Shown: positions 1-7,835, numbered from the stretch's first letter. The stretch: 11,870 bases of DNA from Bacillota bacterium (GCA_030528765.1 JAUMYD010000026.1:1-11870); one strand, 5' to 3'. Translations and numbers: made by a program. The notes: generated by a model from the sequence alone, not told the origin.

Positions 1-1701
1 AATGCTGGAGGTAGCTTCATCCAGGATCATGACAGGGGGATCATTGACTGCGGCCCGGGCGATGGAGATCAGCTGCCGCTGGCCCTGAGAAAGACCACTG
101 CCCTCTCCATCGATCAGGGTCTCATAGCCCTGGGGCAGGCGGCTGATGAAATCATGGGCATTTGCCAGCTGTGCGGCGGCAATGCATTCCGCATCTGTGG
201 CATCCAGTCGGCCATAGCGGATATTTTCCATGATGCTGCCGCTGAAAAGATGGGTATCCTGCAGCACCACAGCCAGGGAGCGGCGCAGATCGGGCTTGCG
301 GATCTGCTGGATATCAATGCCATCGTAGCTGATGTTGCCGGACTGGATATCGTAAAAGCGGTTGATCAGATTGGTGATGGTGGTTTTTCCGGCACCGGTG
401 GCTCCCACGAAGGCCAGCTTCTGCCCGGGCTTGGCGTAAAGCCCTAGCCCGTGCAGCACAGGCTTTTCCGGATCATAGGCAAAATCCACATCTTGCAGGC
501 GAACATCCCCTGCCAGAGGAATGTAGCGAAAACCGCCCTGCTCCGGAATCTTCCATGCCCATTTGCCTGTGCGGACAGAGCTTTCCTGTATCTCAGCTTC
601 TGCAGTATAGGATACCCGCACCAGGCTGATCTCACCCGCATCTTCTTCCGGCTTTTCATCCAGCAGGCCGAATATCCTTTCCGCGCCGGCCAGAGCCATG
701 ACCACATTGTTCATCTGCTGTCCGATATGGCTGACCGGGCCGGTGAAATTTTTGGTGAGCTGCAGGAAGGAGGCGATCGCCCCCAGGCTGAGCCCACCTG
801 CACCGGCAAGAGCCAGGCTGCCCCCGGCAATAGCCACCAGCACATAGAGCAGATGCCCGATATTTCCCATCACCGGCATGAGGATATTGGCGAATTGGTG
901 GGCACGGCTGGCGCTTTGCCGCAGGCATTCGTTTTTCTTGTTAAAATCCTCCTTTGCTGCTTCCTCATGGCAGAATACCTTGACCAGCTTTTGCCCCTGC
1001 ACCATTTCCTCGATATAGCCGTTCAGCGCTGCCAGATCCTGCTGCTGTTTCACAAAATAACTGCCGCTTTTTCCGCTGATATAGCCCATGAGACGGAGCA
1101 TCAGAAAAACACCGGCCAGCACCAGCAGGCTTAGCCAGAGGCTGGTGCTGAGCATGGCAGCCAACACGGCCAGAATGGTGATGCAGGAATTGATCAGACT
1201 GGGCAATCCCTGGGAAAGCATTTGCCGCAGGCTGTCGATGTCGTTTGTGTAATAGCTCATCAGCTCTCCATGGGAGTGGCTATCGAAGAATTTTGCGGGC
1301 AGCTTCTGCATGTGGCTGAACATGCTGTCTCGAATATGTTTTTGCACATTCTGGCTGATTCCGATCATCAGGCGATTATAAAGATAGGAAGAGAGTATGC
1401 CCAGCAGAAAGAGGGCGGCCATATACAGCAGCAAGCGGATCAGCTCACCAAAAAGCGGCTCGGCTGAGATCAGCATGGGCTTGATGTAGTCATCGATCAG
1501 AGTTTTGATAAAGAGGCTGCTTGCCACATTCGCCAGAGAGGAAAGCAAAATGCAGAGCATCACCAGCAGAAAGCGGCCTTTGTAGGGCTTCAGGTAGGCC
1601 AGCAGCCTCTTTGCTGTGGTTTTCAGATCTTTTGGGCCCCGGCTTTTGCCCGGGTGCATTCCTTTTGGCCCACCTGGGCCGGGCATTCCTTTAGGCGGCA
1701 T
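1..1701 (-). CDS. Heterodimeric ABC exporter, consensus-site subunit (TM288-like), C-terminus outside window
   Basis: ATP-driven export subunit of the inner membrane, with the transmembrane domain fused to the nucleotide-binding domain. 567 codons are visible without a break; the last 40-60 residues lie beyond the left edge. The N-terminus is a Pro/Gly/Lys-rich cytoplasmic tail (residues 1-25), followed by transmembrane segments to about 345. Then comes a linker insertion (about 350-398) typical of this subunit type. The ATPase shows Walker A GATGAGKTT (433-441), Q-loop Q481, signature LSQGQ (537-541, not LSGGQ) and Walker B VMILD with catalytic E562. A deviant signature with an intact catalytic Glu is what the TM288 half of TM287/TM288-type heterodimers has. 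The start ATG at 1701 overlaps the end of the partner gene by 11 bp, with AAGGAG about 9 nt upstream. The substrate is unknown; multidrug or lipid export is inferred from the family and the MarR neighbour. Confidence 0.92.
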   Translation of the reverse strand, partial: MPPKGMPGPGGPKGMHPGKSRGPKDLKTTAKRLLAYLKPYKGRFLLVMLCILLSSLANVASSLFIKTLIDDYIKPMLISAEPLFGELIRLLLYMAALFLLGILSSYLYNRLMIGISQNVQKHIRDSMFSHMQKLPAKFFDSHSHGELMSYYTNDIDSLRQMLSQGLPSLINSCITILAVLAAMLSTSLWLSLLVLAGVFLMLRLMGYISGKSGSYFVKQQQDLAALNGYIEEMVQGQKLVKVFCHEEAAKEDFNKKNECLRQSASRAHQFANILMPVMGNIGHLLYVLVAIAGGSLALAGAGGLSLGAIASFLQLTKNFTGPVSHIGQQMNNVVMALAGAERIFGLLDEKPEEDAGEISLVRVSYTAEAEIQESSVRTGKWAWKIPEQGGFRYIPLAGDVRLQDVDFAYDPEKPVLHGLGLYAKPGQKLAFVGATGAGKTTITNLINRFYDIQSGNISYDGIDIQQIRKPDLRRSLAVVLQDTHLFSGSIMENIRYGRLDATDAECIAAAQLANAHDFISRLPQGYETLIDGEGSGLSQGQRQLISIARAAVNDPPVMILDEATSSI

Positions 1702-3427
1702 GATCCGGAGCTCCTTTCTGCTGAGAATCATAAATCTCCCGGTAAAGGGGGCAGTTTTCCATCAGCTGGGAATGCTTGCCTTGGGCCAGCACTCTGCCCC
1801 CCTCCAGCACCAGGATCAGATCCGCATCCTGCACGGAGCTGATGCGCTGGGCAATGATGAATTTGCTGCAGCCCGGCAGTGCTTCTTTCAATGCCTGGCG
1901 GATCCGGGCATCCGTGGCCGTATCCACTGCAGAAGTGCTGTCATCCAGGATAAGGATCTTTGGCTTTTTCAGCAGAGCCCGGGCGATGCAGAGCCGCTGC
2001 CGCTGCCCGCCGGAAAGGTTTACGCCACCCTGCTCGATATGGCTGTCATATCCCTCCGGCAGCTGGAGAATGAATTCCTCTGCCTGGGCCGCCCGGCAGG
2101 CCTGCTGTATTTCTTCGTCCCCTGCCTGCGGGTTTCCCCAGCGCAGGTTTTCCCGGATGCTGCCGGAAAACAGGCTGTTCTTTTGCAGCACCATGCCTAC
2201 GGCGTTTCGCAGGCTCTCCAGATCATATTCCCGCACATCCACGCCGCCCACCAGCAGCTGCCCTTCTTTTACATCGTAAAGCCGGGGGATCAGCTGCACC
2301 AGCGTGCTTTTGCCAGAGCCGGTACCGCCAATGATCCCCACCGTGGAGCCGGAGGGTATCTCCAGGTTTATATCCTGCAGACAAAGCTGCTCCGGATCAT
2401 CCTGATAGCTGAAGCTGAGCTGCCGAAAACAGACCGAAGCATCTGCCAGCTCTTTCTTTCCTTCCGGCGGGTTTTTCAGCTCCGATTCTTCCTGAAGAAG
2501 CTCTGCCACCCGTTCTGCGCTGGCCCGGGAAGTGGTGAGCATGATAAAGATCATGGAAAGCATCATCAGGCTCATGAGGATCTGCATGATGTAGGTGAAA
2601 AGGGTCATCAAGCCACCCGTGCTCATATCGCCGCTCACGATCATTCTTGCACCGAACCAGCTCAGCAGCAGCATGCAGCCGTACATGCAGAATTGCATCA
2701 GCGGGCCGTTGAAGGCTACGATTTTTTCTGCCCGGCTGAAATCCCGGTGGATCTCCGAAGAGACCTGGGAGAATTTTTTCACCTCATGCTCCTCGCGGAC
2801 AAAGGATTTCACTACCCGAAAGCCCCGAAGGTTTTCCTGCACCAGGCCGTTGAGCTTGTCATATATCTTAAATACGCGCCGGAAAATGGGGTGTGCGTAT
2901 TTCATGATCAGAAGCAGCCCCAGTGCCAGCAGGGGTAGGGCGCAGAGAAAGATCAGTGCCAGTCTGCTGTTGATGCGGAAGGCTGCCAGCAAAGAAAGGA
3001 GCAGCATGACGGGGGAACGCACCGCTACACGGATCAGCATCATGTAGGACATCTGTATGTTGGCTACATCCGTAGTCAGGCGGGTGACGATCCCGGCTGT
3101 GGAAAATCTGTCGATATTGCTGAAGGAGAAATCCTGGACCTTATGGTAAAGATCCTGCCGCAGATTTGCGGCAAAGCCGGAAGAGGCAATGGCGCAGGAG
3201 CGCCCGGAAAGCACACCCAGAGTCAGGGAAAAGAGAGCCAGAAGCAGCAGAAGCAGCCCCAGGCGAAGAATGACCTGCATATCTCCCGGATCAATGCCCT
3301 TATCGATCAGGTCCTTCATCACCAGGGGGATCAGCACTTCCAGCAGCACTTCCAGGGCTACGAAAAGCGCGGAAAGAATGGATTGTTTTTTGTATTGCCG
3401 AATGCTTTTAGCCAAAAGGCGGATCAT
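1691..3427 (-). CDS. Heterodimeric ABC exporter, degenerate-site subunit (TM287-like)
   Basis: 578-residue half-transporter and partner of the following gene. Six transmembrane helices occupy roughly residues 15-300. The ATPase domain carries Walker A GGTGSGKST (367-375), Q-loop Q415, canonical LSGGQ (471-475) and Walker B ILILD (491-495). The next residue is D496 instead of the catalytic Glu, and the switch His is replaced by Q527 (motif IIAQRISS). These two substitutions define the inactive ATP site of heterodimeric exporters. That site is completed by the LSQGQ signature of the partner, so the two sequences fit each other. The start ATG overlaps the marR stop in an ATGA arrangement (3424-3427), implying translational coupling. 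Family membership is secure; the transported compound cannot be read from sequence. Confidence 0.95.
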   Translation of the reverse strand: MIRLLAKSIRQYKKQSILSALFVALEVLLEVLIPLVMKDLIDKGIDPGDMQVILRLGLLLLLLALFSLTLGVLSGRSCAIASSGFAANLRQDLYHKVQDFSFSNIDRFSTAGIVTRLTTDVANIQMSYMMLIRVAVRSPVMLLLSLLAAFRINSRLALIFLCALPLLALGLLLIMKYAHPIFRRVFKIYDKLNGLVQENLRGFRVVKSFVREEHEVKKFSQVSSEIHRDFSRAEKIVAFNGPLMQFCMYGCMLLLSWFGARMIVSGDMSTGGLMTLFTYIMQILMSLMMLSMIFIMLTTSRASAERVAELLQEESELKNPPEGKKELADASVCFRQLSFSYQDDPEQLCLQDINLEIPSGSTVGIIGGTGSGKSTLVQLIPRLYDVKEGQLLVGGVDVREYDLESLRNAVGMVLQKNSLFSGSIRENLRWGNPQAGDEEIQQACRAAQAEEFILQLPEGYDSHIEQGGVNLSGGQRQRLCIARALLKKPKILILDDSTSAVDTATDARIRQALKEALPGCSKFIIAQRISSVQDADLILVLEGGRVLAQGKHSQLMENCPLYREIYDSQQKGAPDHAA

Positions 3428-3903
3428 GGATCTTCAGCACCTCCTGCCGCAGCCTTGCGTCCTTTTTTTTCATCCATATTTTGCTGCATCTGCTGCAGCA
3501 CCCGGAAAAAAATTTCCAGCTCCTGCCGGGGGATATCTCGGCAGAGCGCTTCATCGACCTGGTGCAGGCAGTTTTCCATCTGCTGCTGCAGCAACCATGC
3601 CTGCTCCGTCAGGATCAGCTGCTTCAGACGGCCATCCTGGGGAACAGACTCCCGCCGAATCAGACCCTTCTTCTCCATCAGCTTCAGGATCGTGCTGGCA
3701 GTGGAGCGGCGTATGCAAAATTCGTTTTCAACATCTTTCTGAAAAAGAGCCCGATCCCCATTTTCTGCCAAAAAATGGACGATCATGCTATGCAGGTGTG
3801 TGCAGCCTTCCTGCATTTCATAGGGGTATAGCAAAGTCAGCTTTCTTTTCACCGCATTGTAAAGGAGGCGAAGCTGAAAGCCGGGGCTGGATTCATTCTG
3901 CAT
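3424..3903 (-). CDS. MarR-family transcriptional regulator
   Basis: 159-residue winged-helix regulator and first gene of the exporter operon. The winged helix runs from about residue 37 to 105. The recognition helix is around 66-79 (IRRSTASTILKLME), followed by the wing with the family pattern DGRLKQLILT (90-99). The ends (1-35 and 105-145) are helical and would form the dimer interface. MarR proteins usually repress their own operon and let go when they bind a small ligand, often the compound the neighbouring pump exports; that role is inferred here. The start at 3903 is set by AAGGAGG six bases upstream. A nearby ATG in another frame (3909-3907) closes after a few codons. The gene shares 4 bp with the exporter gene downstream. 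The tail after residue 145 is rich in Lys, Ala and Gly and probably disordered. Confidence 0.93.
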   Translation of the reverse strand: MQNESSPGFQLRLLYNAVKRKLTLLYPYEMQEGCTHLHSMIVHFLAENGDRALFQKDVENEFCIRRSTASTILKLMEKKGLIRRESVPQDGRLKQLILTEQAWLLQQQMENCLHQVDEALCRDIPRQELEIFFRVLQQMQQNMDEKKGRKAAAGGAEDP

Positions 3904-3918
3904 GCATATCCTCCTTTT

Positions 3919-3932
3919 GTTAGCTTGCTTAC
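3919..3932. promoter_or_regulatory. Candidate MarR operator (14-bp imperfect palindrome)
   Basis: GTTAGCTTGCTTAC is an inverted repeat with five of seven positions matched per arm (GTnAGC n n GCTnAC). It sits just downstream of the expected transcription start and upstream of the marR ribosome binding site. Size and position suit a MarR dimer. A wider partial symmetry (GTTAGC at 3919, GCGAAC at 3942) surrounds it. Binding is inferred. Confidence 0.45.
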
Positions 3933-3947
3933 AGTTTGATAGCGAAC

Positions 3948-3976
3948 ATTATAATGAAGTGCCGGCGCAATGTCAA
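3948..3976 (-). promoter_or_regulatory. Consensus sigma-A promoter of the marR-exporter operon
   Basis: On the minus strand, TTGACA (3976-3971), a 17-bp spacer and TATAAT (3953-3948) match both hexamers perfectly. Transcription should start near 3941, giving a leader of about 40 nt that contains the candidate operator and the ribosome binding site. A promoter this strong fits a gene set held off by a repressor. Confidence 0.85.
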
Positions 3977-4085
3977 GGAAGGTCAATATATTTCAGAAGA
4001 AGTTCATCCTGCCTTCAGCTTTGTATGCTCTCCTTTCGTAACACAGATGATAGATTTACATAAATTTTTGCTGTGCATCAGCCCG

Positions 4086-4114
4086 TTGACAATGGATTGG
4101 AAGGCAGTTATAAT
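4086..4114 (+). promoter_or_regulatory. Consensus sigma-A promoter of the NifU-like/GGGtGRT pair
   Basis: TTGACA (4086-4091), 17-bp spacer, TATAAT (4109-4114): both hexamers perfect. Transcription should start near 4121, leaving a leader of about 87 nt before the ATG at 4208. The leader is AT-rich, and I see no convincing riboswitch or terminator hairpin in it. Together with the marR promoter this makes a divergent promoter region, with the two -35 boxes about 110 bp apart. Confidence 0.85.
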
Positions 4115-4207
4115 TTATAGTGCTTTGTTATCATTTTTTTGTAAGTTCTCTATTCGTTGCGAAAACAGCAGCAAAACTTATTATTTTATATAGAAAGGTT
4201 GACGAAT

Positions 4208-4900
4208 ATGATCTACTCCACCGAAGTTCAGCACATGTGCCCGGTGGCAAAGGGTGCGAATCACGGCCCTGCCCCCATCCCGGAAGAGGGGCATTGGGTA
4301 CAAGTCAAGGAAATCAGCGATGTCAGCGGCCTGACCCACGGTGTTGGCTGGTGCGCCCCCCAGCAGGGTGCCTGCAAGCTGACTTTGAATGTAAAAGGCG
4401 GAATCATTGAAGAAGCTCTGGTCGAGACTCTGGGCTGCAGCGGTATGACGCATTCCGCAGCCATGGCTGCAGAGATCCTGCCGGGCAAAACCATCCTGGA
4501 AGCCCTTAATACAGATCTGGTCTGCGATGCCATCAATGTAGCAATGCGGGAGCTTTTCCTGCAGATCGTTTACGGCCGCAGCCAGACGGCCTTCTCTGAG
4601 GGTGGCTTGCCCATCGGTGCTTCTCTGGAAGATCTGGGGAAGGGCCTTCGTTCCCAGATCGGCACCACCTTCGGAACCAAGGCAAAGGGTGCCCGCTATC
4701 TGGAGCTGGCAGAGGGCTATGTGAACCGCATCGCCCTGGATGACGAAGACCAAATCATCGGTTATGAATTCATTCACCTTGGCAAAATGATGGACAGCAT
4801 TAAAAAAGGCATGGATGCCAATGAAGCCCTGAAAAAAGCGACCTCTTCTTATGGCCGCTTTGCGGATGCTGCAAAGATCATTGATCCCAGACACGAATAG
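4208..4900 (+). CDS. NifU-like iron-sulfur cluster scaffold protein, partner of GGGtGRT protein
   Basis: 230 residues from the ATG at 4208; an upstream in-frame ATG at 4157 lacks a ribosome binding site, while AAAGG lies about 10 nt before 4208. The core (residues 45-110) follows the NifU/IscU pattern: a first Cys region GWCAPQQGACKLTLNV (C49, C56), then LVETLGCSGMTHSAAMAAEI with C77, then LPGKTILEALN. Further Cys are C11 and C106. NifU/IscU proteins build iron-sulfur clusters on three conserved Cys. The second is clear here, the first region has two candidates, and I find no equivalent of the third in its usual place. The last 110 residues (GRSQTAFSEGGLPIGAS onward) are specific to this branch. 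It lies 16 bp before the GGGtGRT gene in one transcript, and the pair recurs across anaerobes, so the two products probably act together. Scaffold function is inferred. Confidence 0.85.
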   Translation: MIYSTEVQHMCPVAKGANHGPAPIPEEGHWVQVKEISDVSGLTHGVGWCAPQQGACKLTLNVKGGIIEEALVETLGCSGMTHSAAMAAEILPGKTILEALNTDLVCDAINVAMRELFLQIVYGRSQTAFSEGGLPIGASLEDLGKGLRSQIGTTFGTKAKGARYLELAEGYVNRIALDDEDQIIGYEFIHLGKMMDSIKKGMDANEALKKATSSYGRFADAAKIIDPRHE

Positions 4901-4916
4901 AAAGCGAGGAAGAAGT

Positions 4917-5915
4917 ATGTCTTTGTTTGAAAGCTATGAAAGAAGGATAGACAAAATCAATGCTGTCCTCGCCGAATATGGGATCGGCTCCGTGGAGGAA
5001 GCCGCTCAGATCTGCGCGGACAAGGGCTTTTCCCCCTATGATATCGTGAAAGGGATCCAGCCCATCGCCTTTGAAAATGCGGCCTGGGCATATACCGTTG
5101 GCGCTGCCATCGCCATCAAAAAGGGCTGCAGCACTGCTGCAGAGGCAGCGGAAGCCATTGGTCTGGGCTTGCAGTCCTTCTGCATCCCCGGCTCTGTGGC
5201 GGATGAACGCAAGGTTGGCCTGGGCCATGGGAATCTGGCAGCCATGCTGCTGCGGGAAGAGACAAAATGCTTTGCCTTCCTGGCTGGCCATGAGTCCTTC
5301 GCTGCTGCGGAAGGTGCCATCGGCATTGTGCGCAATGCCAATAAAGCCCGGAAAGAAGCCCTGCGCGTTATTTTGAACGGCTTGGGCAAGGATGCGGCGC
5401 AGATCATCTCCCGCATCAATGGCTTCACCTATGTGCAGACTCAGCTGGATTATGCCAGCGGTGAGCTGAAGATCGTGAAGGAGATCGCTTATTCCAAGGG
5501 AGAGCGCGCTGCAGTGCGCTGCTTCGGTTCTGATGATGTGCGCGAAGGTGTTGCTATCATGCACCATGAGGGAGTGGATGTTTCCATTACCGGCAATTCC
5601 ACCAACCCCACCCGCTTCCAGCACCCCGTGGCTGGCACTTATAAGAAAGAATGCATCGAGCAGGGCAAGAAATACTTCTCTGTGGCCTCCGGTGGCGGAA
5701 CCGGCCGTACCCTGCATCCGGACAATATGGCAGCGGGCCCCGCTTCCTATGGCATGACCGATACCATGGGCCGCATGCACTCTGATGCGCAGTTCGCAGG
5801 CAGCTCTTCCGTTCCTGCCCATGTGGAAATGATGGGCTTCCTGGGCATGGGCAATAACCCCATGGTCGGCGCTACCGTTGCTGTGGCTGTCGCTGTGGAA
5901 CAGGCCATGAAATAA
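4917..5915 (+). CDS. GGGtGRT protein (family of unknown function)
   Basis: 332 residues from ATG 4917, with GAGGA about 7 nt upstream; upstream in-frame ATGs lie inside the preceding gene and are unlikely starts. The family is named after its glycine-rich motif, seen here as SGGGTGRT (258-265) followed by LHPDN. Other notable stretches are GSVADERKVGLGHGNLAAM (92-110), FLAGHESFAAAEGAIGIV (121-138) and ITGNSTNPTRFQHPVAGTY (224-242). Cys residues are at 71, 89, 118, 202 and 246. There is no signal peptide or clear membrane segment, so it should be cytoplasmic. I know of no established activity. The tight link to a NifU-like protein suggests iron-sulfur cluster or related metal chemistry. The glycine motif could be a phosphate- or cofactor-binding loop, but that is a guess. 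Confidence 0.92.
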   Translation: MSLFESYERRIDKINAVLAEYGIGSVEEAAQICADKGFSPYDIVKGIQPIAFENAAWAYTVGAAIAIKKGCSTAAEAAEAIGLGLQSFCIPGSVADERKVGLGHGNLAAMLLREETKCFAFLAGHESFAAAEGAIGIVRNANKARKEALRVILNGLGKDAAQIISRINGFTYVQTQLDYASGELKIVKEIAYSKGERAAVRCFGSDDVREGVAIMHHEGVDVSITGNSTNPTRFQHPVAGTYKKECIEQGKKYFSVASGGGTGRTLHPDNMAAGPASYGMTDTMGRMHSDAQFAGSSSVPAHVEMMGFLGMGNNPMVGATVAVAVAVEQAMK

Positions 5916-5953
5916 GCTCCCGCTTGATCCGAATAATCGATTTATAGGCAAAC

Positions 5954-5990
5954 AGAACCGGCTTTCCGCGATCGGATTGCCGGTTCTCTG
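5954..5990 (+). terminator. Probable terminator after the GGGtGRT gene
   Basis: A perfect 9-bp inverted repeat, AGAACCGGC (5954-5962) and GCCGGTTCT (5979-5987), with a 16-nt loop. It starts 39 bp after the stop codon. Only a weak T-run follows (CTGTTTCC), so termination may be partial or Rho-assisted. Confidence 0.55.
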
Positions 5991-6120
5991 TTTCCTGGCC
6001 GGGCTGTTGCTGCAGCCGGAGCATTGCCTTCCTGTATTTGGAAATGTGATGGATTTCGGAACAAAAAAGGATATTTGCGAGTCAAAGAGAATGTAATTGT
6101 ATGTTGCTTCACGGGATCTT

Positions 6121-6136
6121 CCCCTGTATGCAGGGG
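6121..6136. promoter_or_regulatory. Short hairpin before the transglutaminase gene
   Basis: CCCCTG-TATG-CAGGGG forms a 6-bp GC-rich stem with a 4-nt loop about 28 bp before the GAGGAG ribosome binding site. No T-run follows, so it is not a standard terminator; it might stabilise the mRNA or affect its translation. I see no convincing promoter in 5990-6160 apart from weak partial matches around 6075-6103. Confidence 0.3.
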
Positions 6137-6183
6137 GCTGTTCCTGAATCCTTCTGATGCTGTGAGGAGAAGTGAGCATATCT

Positions 6184-7821
6184 ATGAAGAAAAAAATACT
6201 GTGCGTTCTTTTTTCGATGCTTTTTTCCCTGTTCCTGTCGACACTGCCTGCAGAAGCTATTGAGGCAGCTTCCGGGGAAACGGCAGAGGACGCTTATTTC
6301 AATCCAACTTCTGCCTGGACCTATACCCTGCACCATGAGGTCACTCTGCATAATCGATCCAATCGTCCGGCTTATGATATTGAAGTGCGTATCCCCCTGA
6401 TGGATGCGCATCTGCCGCTTTATGTAGATAAGATCGGGGAGCAGCTTCAGCCTTATCCGGCGGAGATCACAACAGAAACGGATGGGCAGCGTGTTGCTGT
6501 TTACCGCTTTCCCACCCTGCAGCAGGGTGCAGAGCTCCGCCTGCAGCAATCCTACGCGCTGGATGTTTCCTCTTTGAACTATACCTTTGATTGGACTAGC
6601 CTGAACCTGGCTTATTCCAATGGGGAGCAGCTTTTCCTCAGCAGCTACCTGCAGCCGGAAAGCCTGATCCAGAGCAAGCATGCGGAGATTATTGCCTTTG
6701 CGCAGAAGGCTGTGGGAAATGAGAGCAACCCTTACCGGAAGGCGCAGCAGATCTTCTCTGCGGTGAATCTGGCTTTGGATTACAGCGATGGGGATGAGAA
6801 TCAGGATGCGCTCAGCAGCCTGCGGCGGAAAAGCGCCCATTGTGAAGGCTATACCAATCTTTATACAGCCTGTCTGCGTGCAGTCGGTATTCCTGCCCGG
6901 ATCGTAAGCGGCTACCTTTATATCCCGGAGAAGCATGTTTCATCCACCTATATCGATCCAGACCGCAAGGGGATTTTGATGGATTCCCTGCGCCATGTCT
7001 GGGTGGAATTCTACCTGCCGGAGACAGGCTGGGTGATTGCTGACCCCACCTTCACCTATACGTATTCCCTGAATAACACAGTGCAGAAATTTGTGGATTG
7101 GAGCTATTTTGCCAATATCAGCACCAGCCGCAGATATATCTTTTTCAGCTATGGGGACAGTGGGGAAGACAAGTATCAGATCAGCCATAGAGGCGGGGAT
7201 ATTTCCGGCAATTTCTCTGCCCGCCTGGTCACCGGCAAGGATTATCTGCCCTTCAATGATCTGCAGGGGCACTGGGCTGCAGAGGCAGTCACCTACGGAG
7301 TGGAGCAGGCCTATTTTAACGGCATCACGGCTGATGCATTTGCGCCGGATGCCAATATGACCCGTGCCATGTTTGTGGCGGTTCTGGGCCGCCTTTATCA
7401 GGCTCGCGGTGGGCAGCTGGTTCCCTATCAGGCAAATCTTTCCCAGTTCCTTGATGTTCAGCAGGATGGATATTATACGGATGCCCTGGGCTGGGCTATG
7501 GATCGGGGCCTGATCGATGGATATGGGAATGGCTGCTTTGGCCCCAATGATGCCATCACCAGGCAGCAAATGGCCAAGATCATCGCCCTTTTCGCGGAAT
7601 TGCTTCAGGCTGAGCAGGCTGTGGCTGTGCAGCCGCCCCAGGTGGTTCTGGCTTTTCCGGATCTGCAGGAGATTTCCAGTTGGGCTATGAACGGCGTGGA
7701 ATTTTGCGTGGGTCTGGGCCTGATCACCGGCCATGATGATGGCTTTTTCCGTCCGGATGATTATGCCAGCCGCGCCCAGGTGGCTGCCATTCTGCAAAGG
7801 ATCGATACGCTGATCCGCTAA
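6184..7821 (+). CDS. Secreted transglutaminase-like protein with three C-terminal SLH motifs
   Basis: 545 residues from the ATG at 6184. The in-frame GTG at 6172 is nearly on top of the GAGGAG sequence (6164-6169), so ATG is preferred, although its spacing of 14 nt is long. Signal peptide: MKKK, hydrophobic core, cleavage after AEA near residue 25. A beta-rich region (about 40-150) precedes the transglutaminase-like/papain-fold domain. Its triad is C220 (SAHCEGYTNLYTACLRAVGIP), H271 (LRHVWVEFY) and D287 (GWVIADPTF). Three SLH motifs follow at about 357-405, 422-474 and 491-541 (FNDLQGHWA, FLDVQQDGYYTDALGWA, FPDLQEISSWA); these bind wall polysaccharide. The protein should therefore be exported and held non-covalently at the wall. 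Members of this superfamily crosslink or cleave peptides; with an intact triad it is probably active, perhaps as a peptidase or amidase on wall or peptide substrates. It stands alone between terminators. Confidence 0.9.
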   Translation: MKKKILCVLFSMLFSLFLSTLPAEAIEAASGETAEDAYFNPTSAWTYTLHHEVTLHNRSNRPAYDIEVRIPLMDAHLPLYVDKIGEQLQPYPAEITTETDGQRVAVYRFPTLQQGAELRLQQSYALDVSSLNYTFDWTSLNLAYSNGEQLFLSSYLQPESLIQSKHAEIIAFAQKAVGNESNPYRKAQQIFSAVNLALDYSDGDENQDALSSLRRKSAHCEGYTNLYTACLRAVGIPARIVSGYLYIPEKHVSSTYIDPDRKGILMDSLRHVWVEFYLPETGWVIADPTFTYTYSLNNTVQKFVDWSYFANISTSRRYIFFSYGDSGEDKYQISHRGGDISGNFSARLVTGKDYLPFNDLQGHWAAEAVTYGVEQAYFNGITADAFAPDANMTRAMFVAVLGRLYQARGGQLVPYQANLSQFLDVQQDGYYTDALGWAMDRGLIDGYGNGCFGPNDAITRQQMAKIIALFAELLQAEQAVAVQPPQVVLAFPDLQEISSWAMNGVEFCVGLGLITGHDDGFFRPDDYASRAQVAAILQRIDTLIR

Positions 7822-7835
7822 GAGCAGAGAAAAGC

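Noticed and set aside
1616..2938. Long plus-strand frame of 440 codons opposite the ABC exporter
   Set aside because: It is a shadow of the exporter genes. It has no family-like motifs, and the minus strand shows a complete set of ABC motifs.
5691..5711. GGGTGRT as a tubulin/FtsZ nucleotide-binding signature (GGGTGTG-like)
   Set aside because: Only the glycine stretch is alike. The protein lacks the other FtsZ motifs, and its length and gene context fit the GGGtGRT family.
4878..6179. Long minus-strand frame opposite the GGGtGRT gene
   Set aside because: Antisense shadow: the plus strand carries the conserved GGGtGRT protein with a proper ribosome binding site, and the minus reading is rich in His and Gly without recognisable domains.
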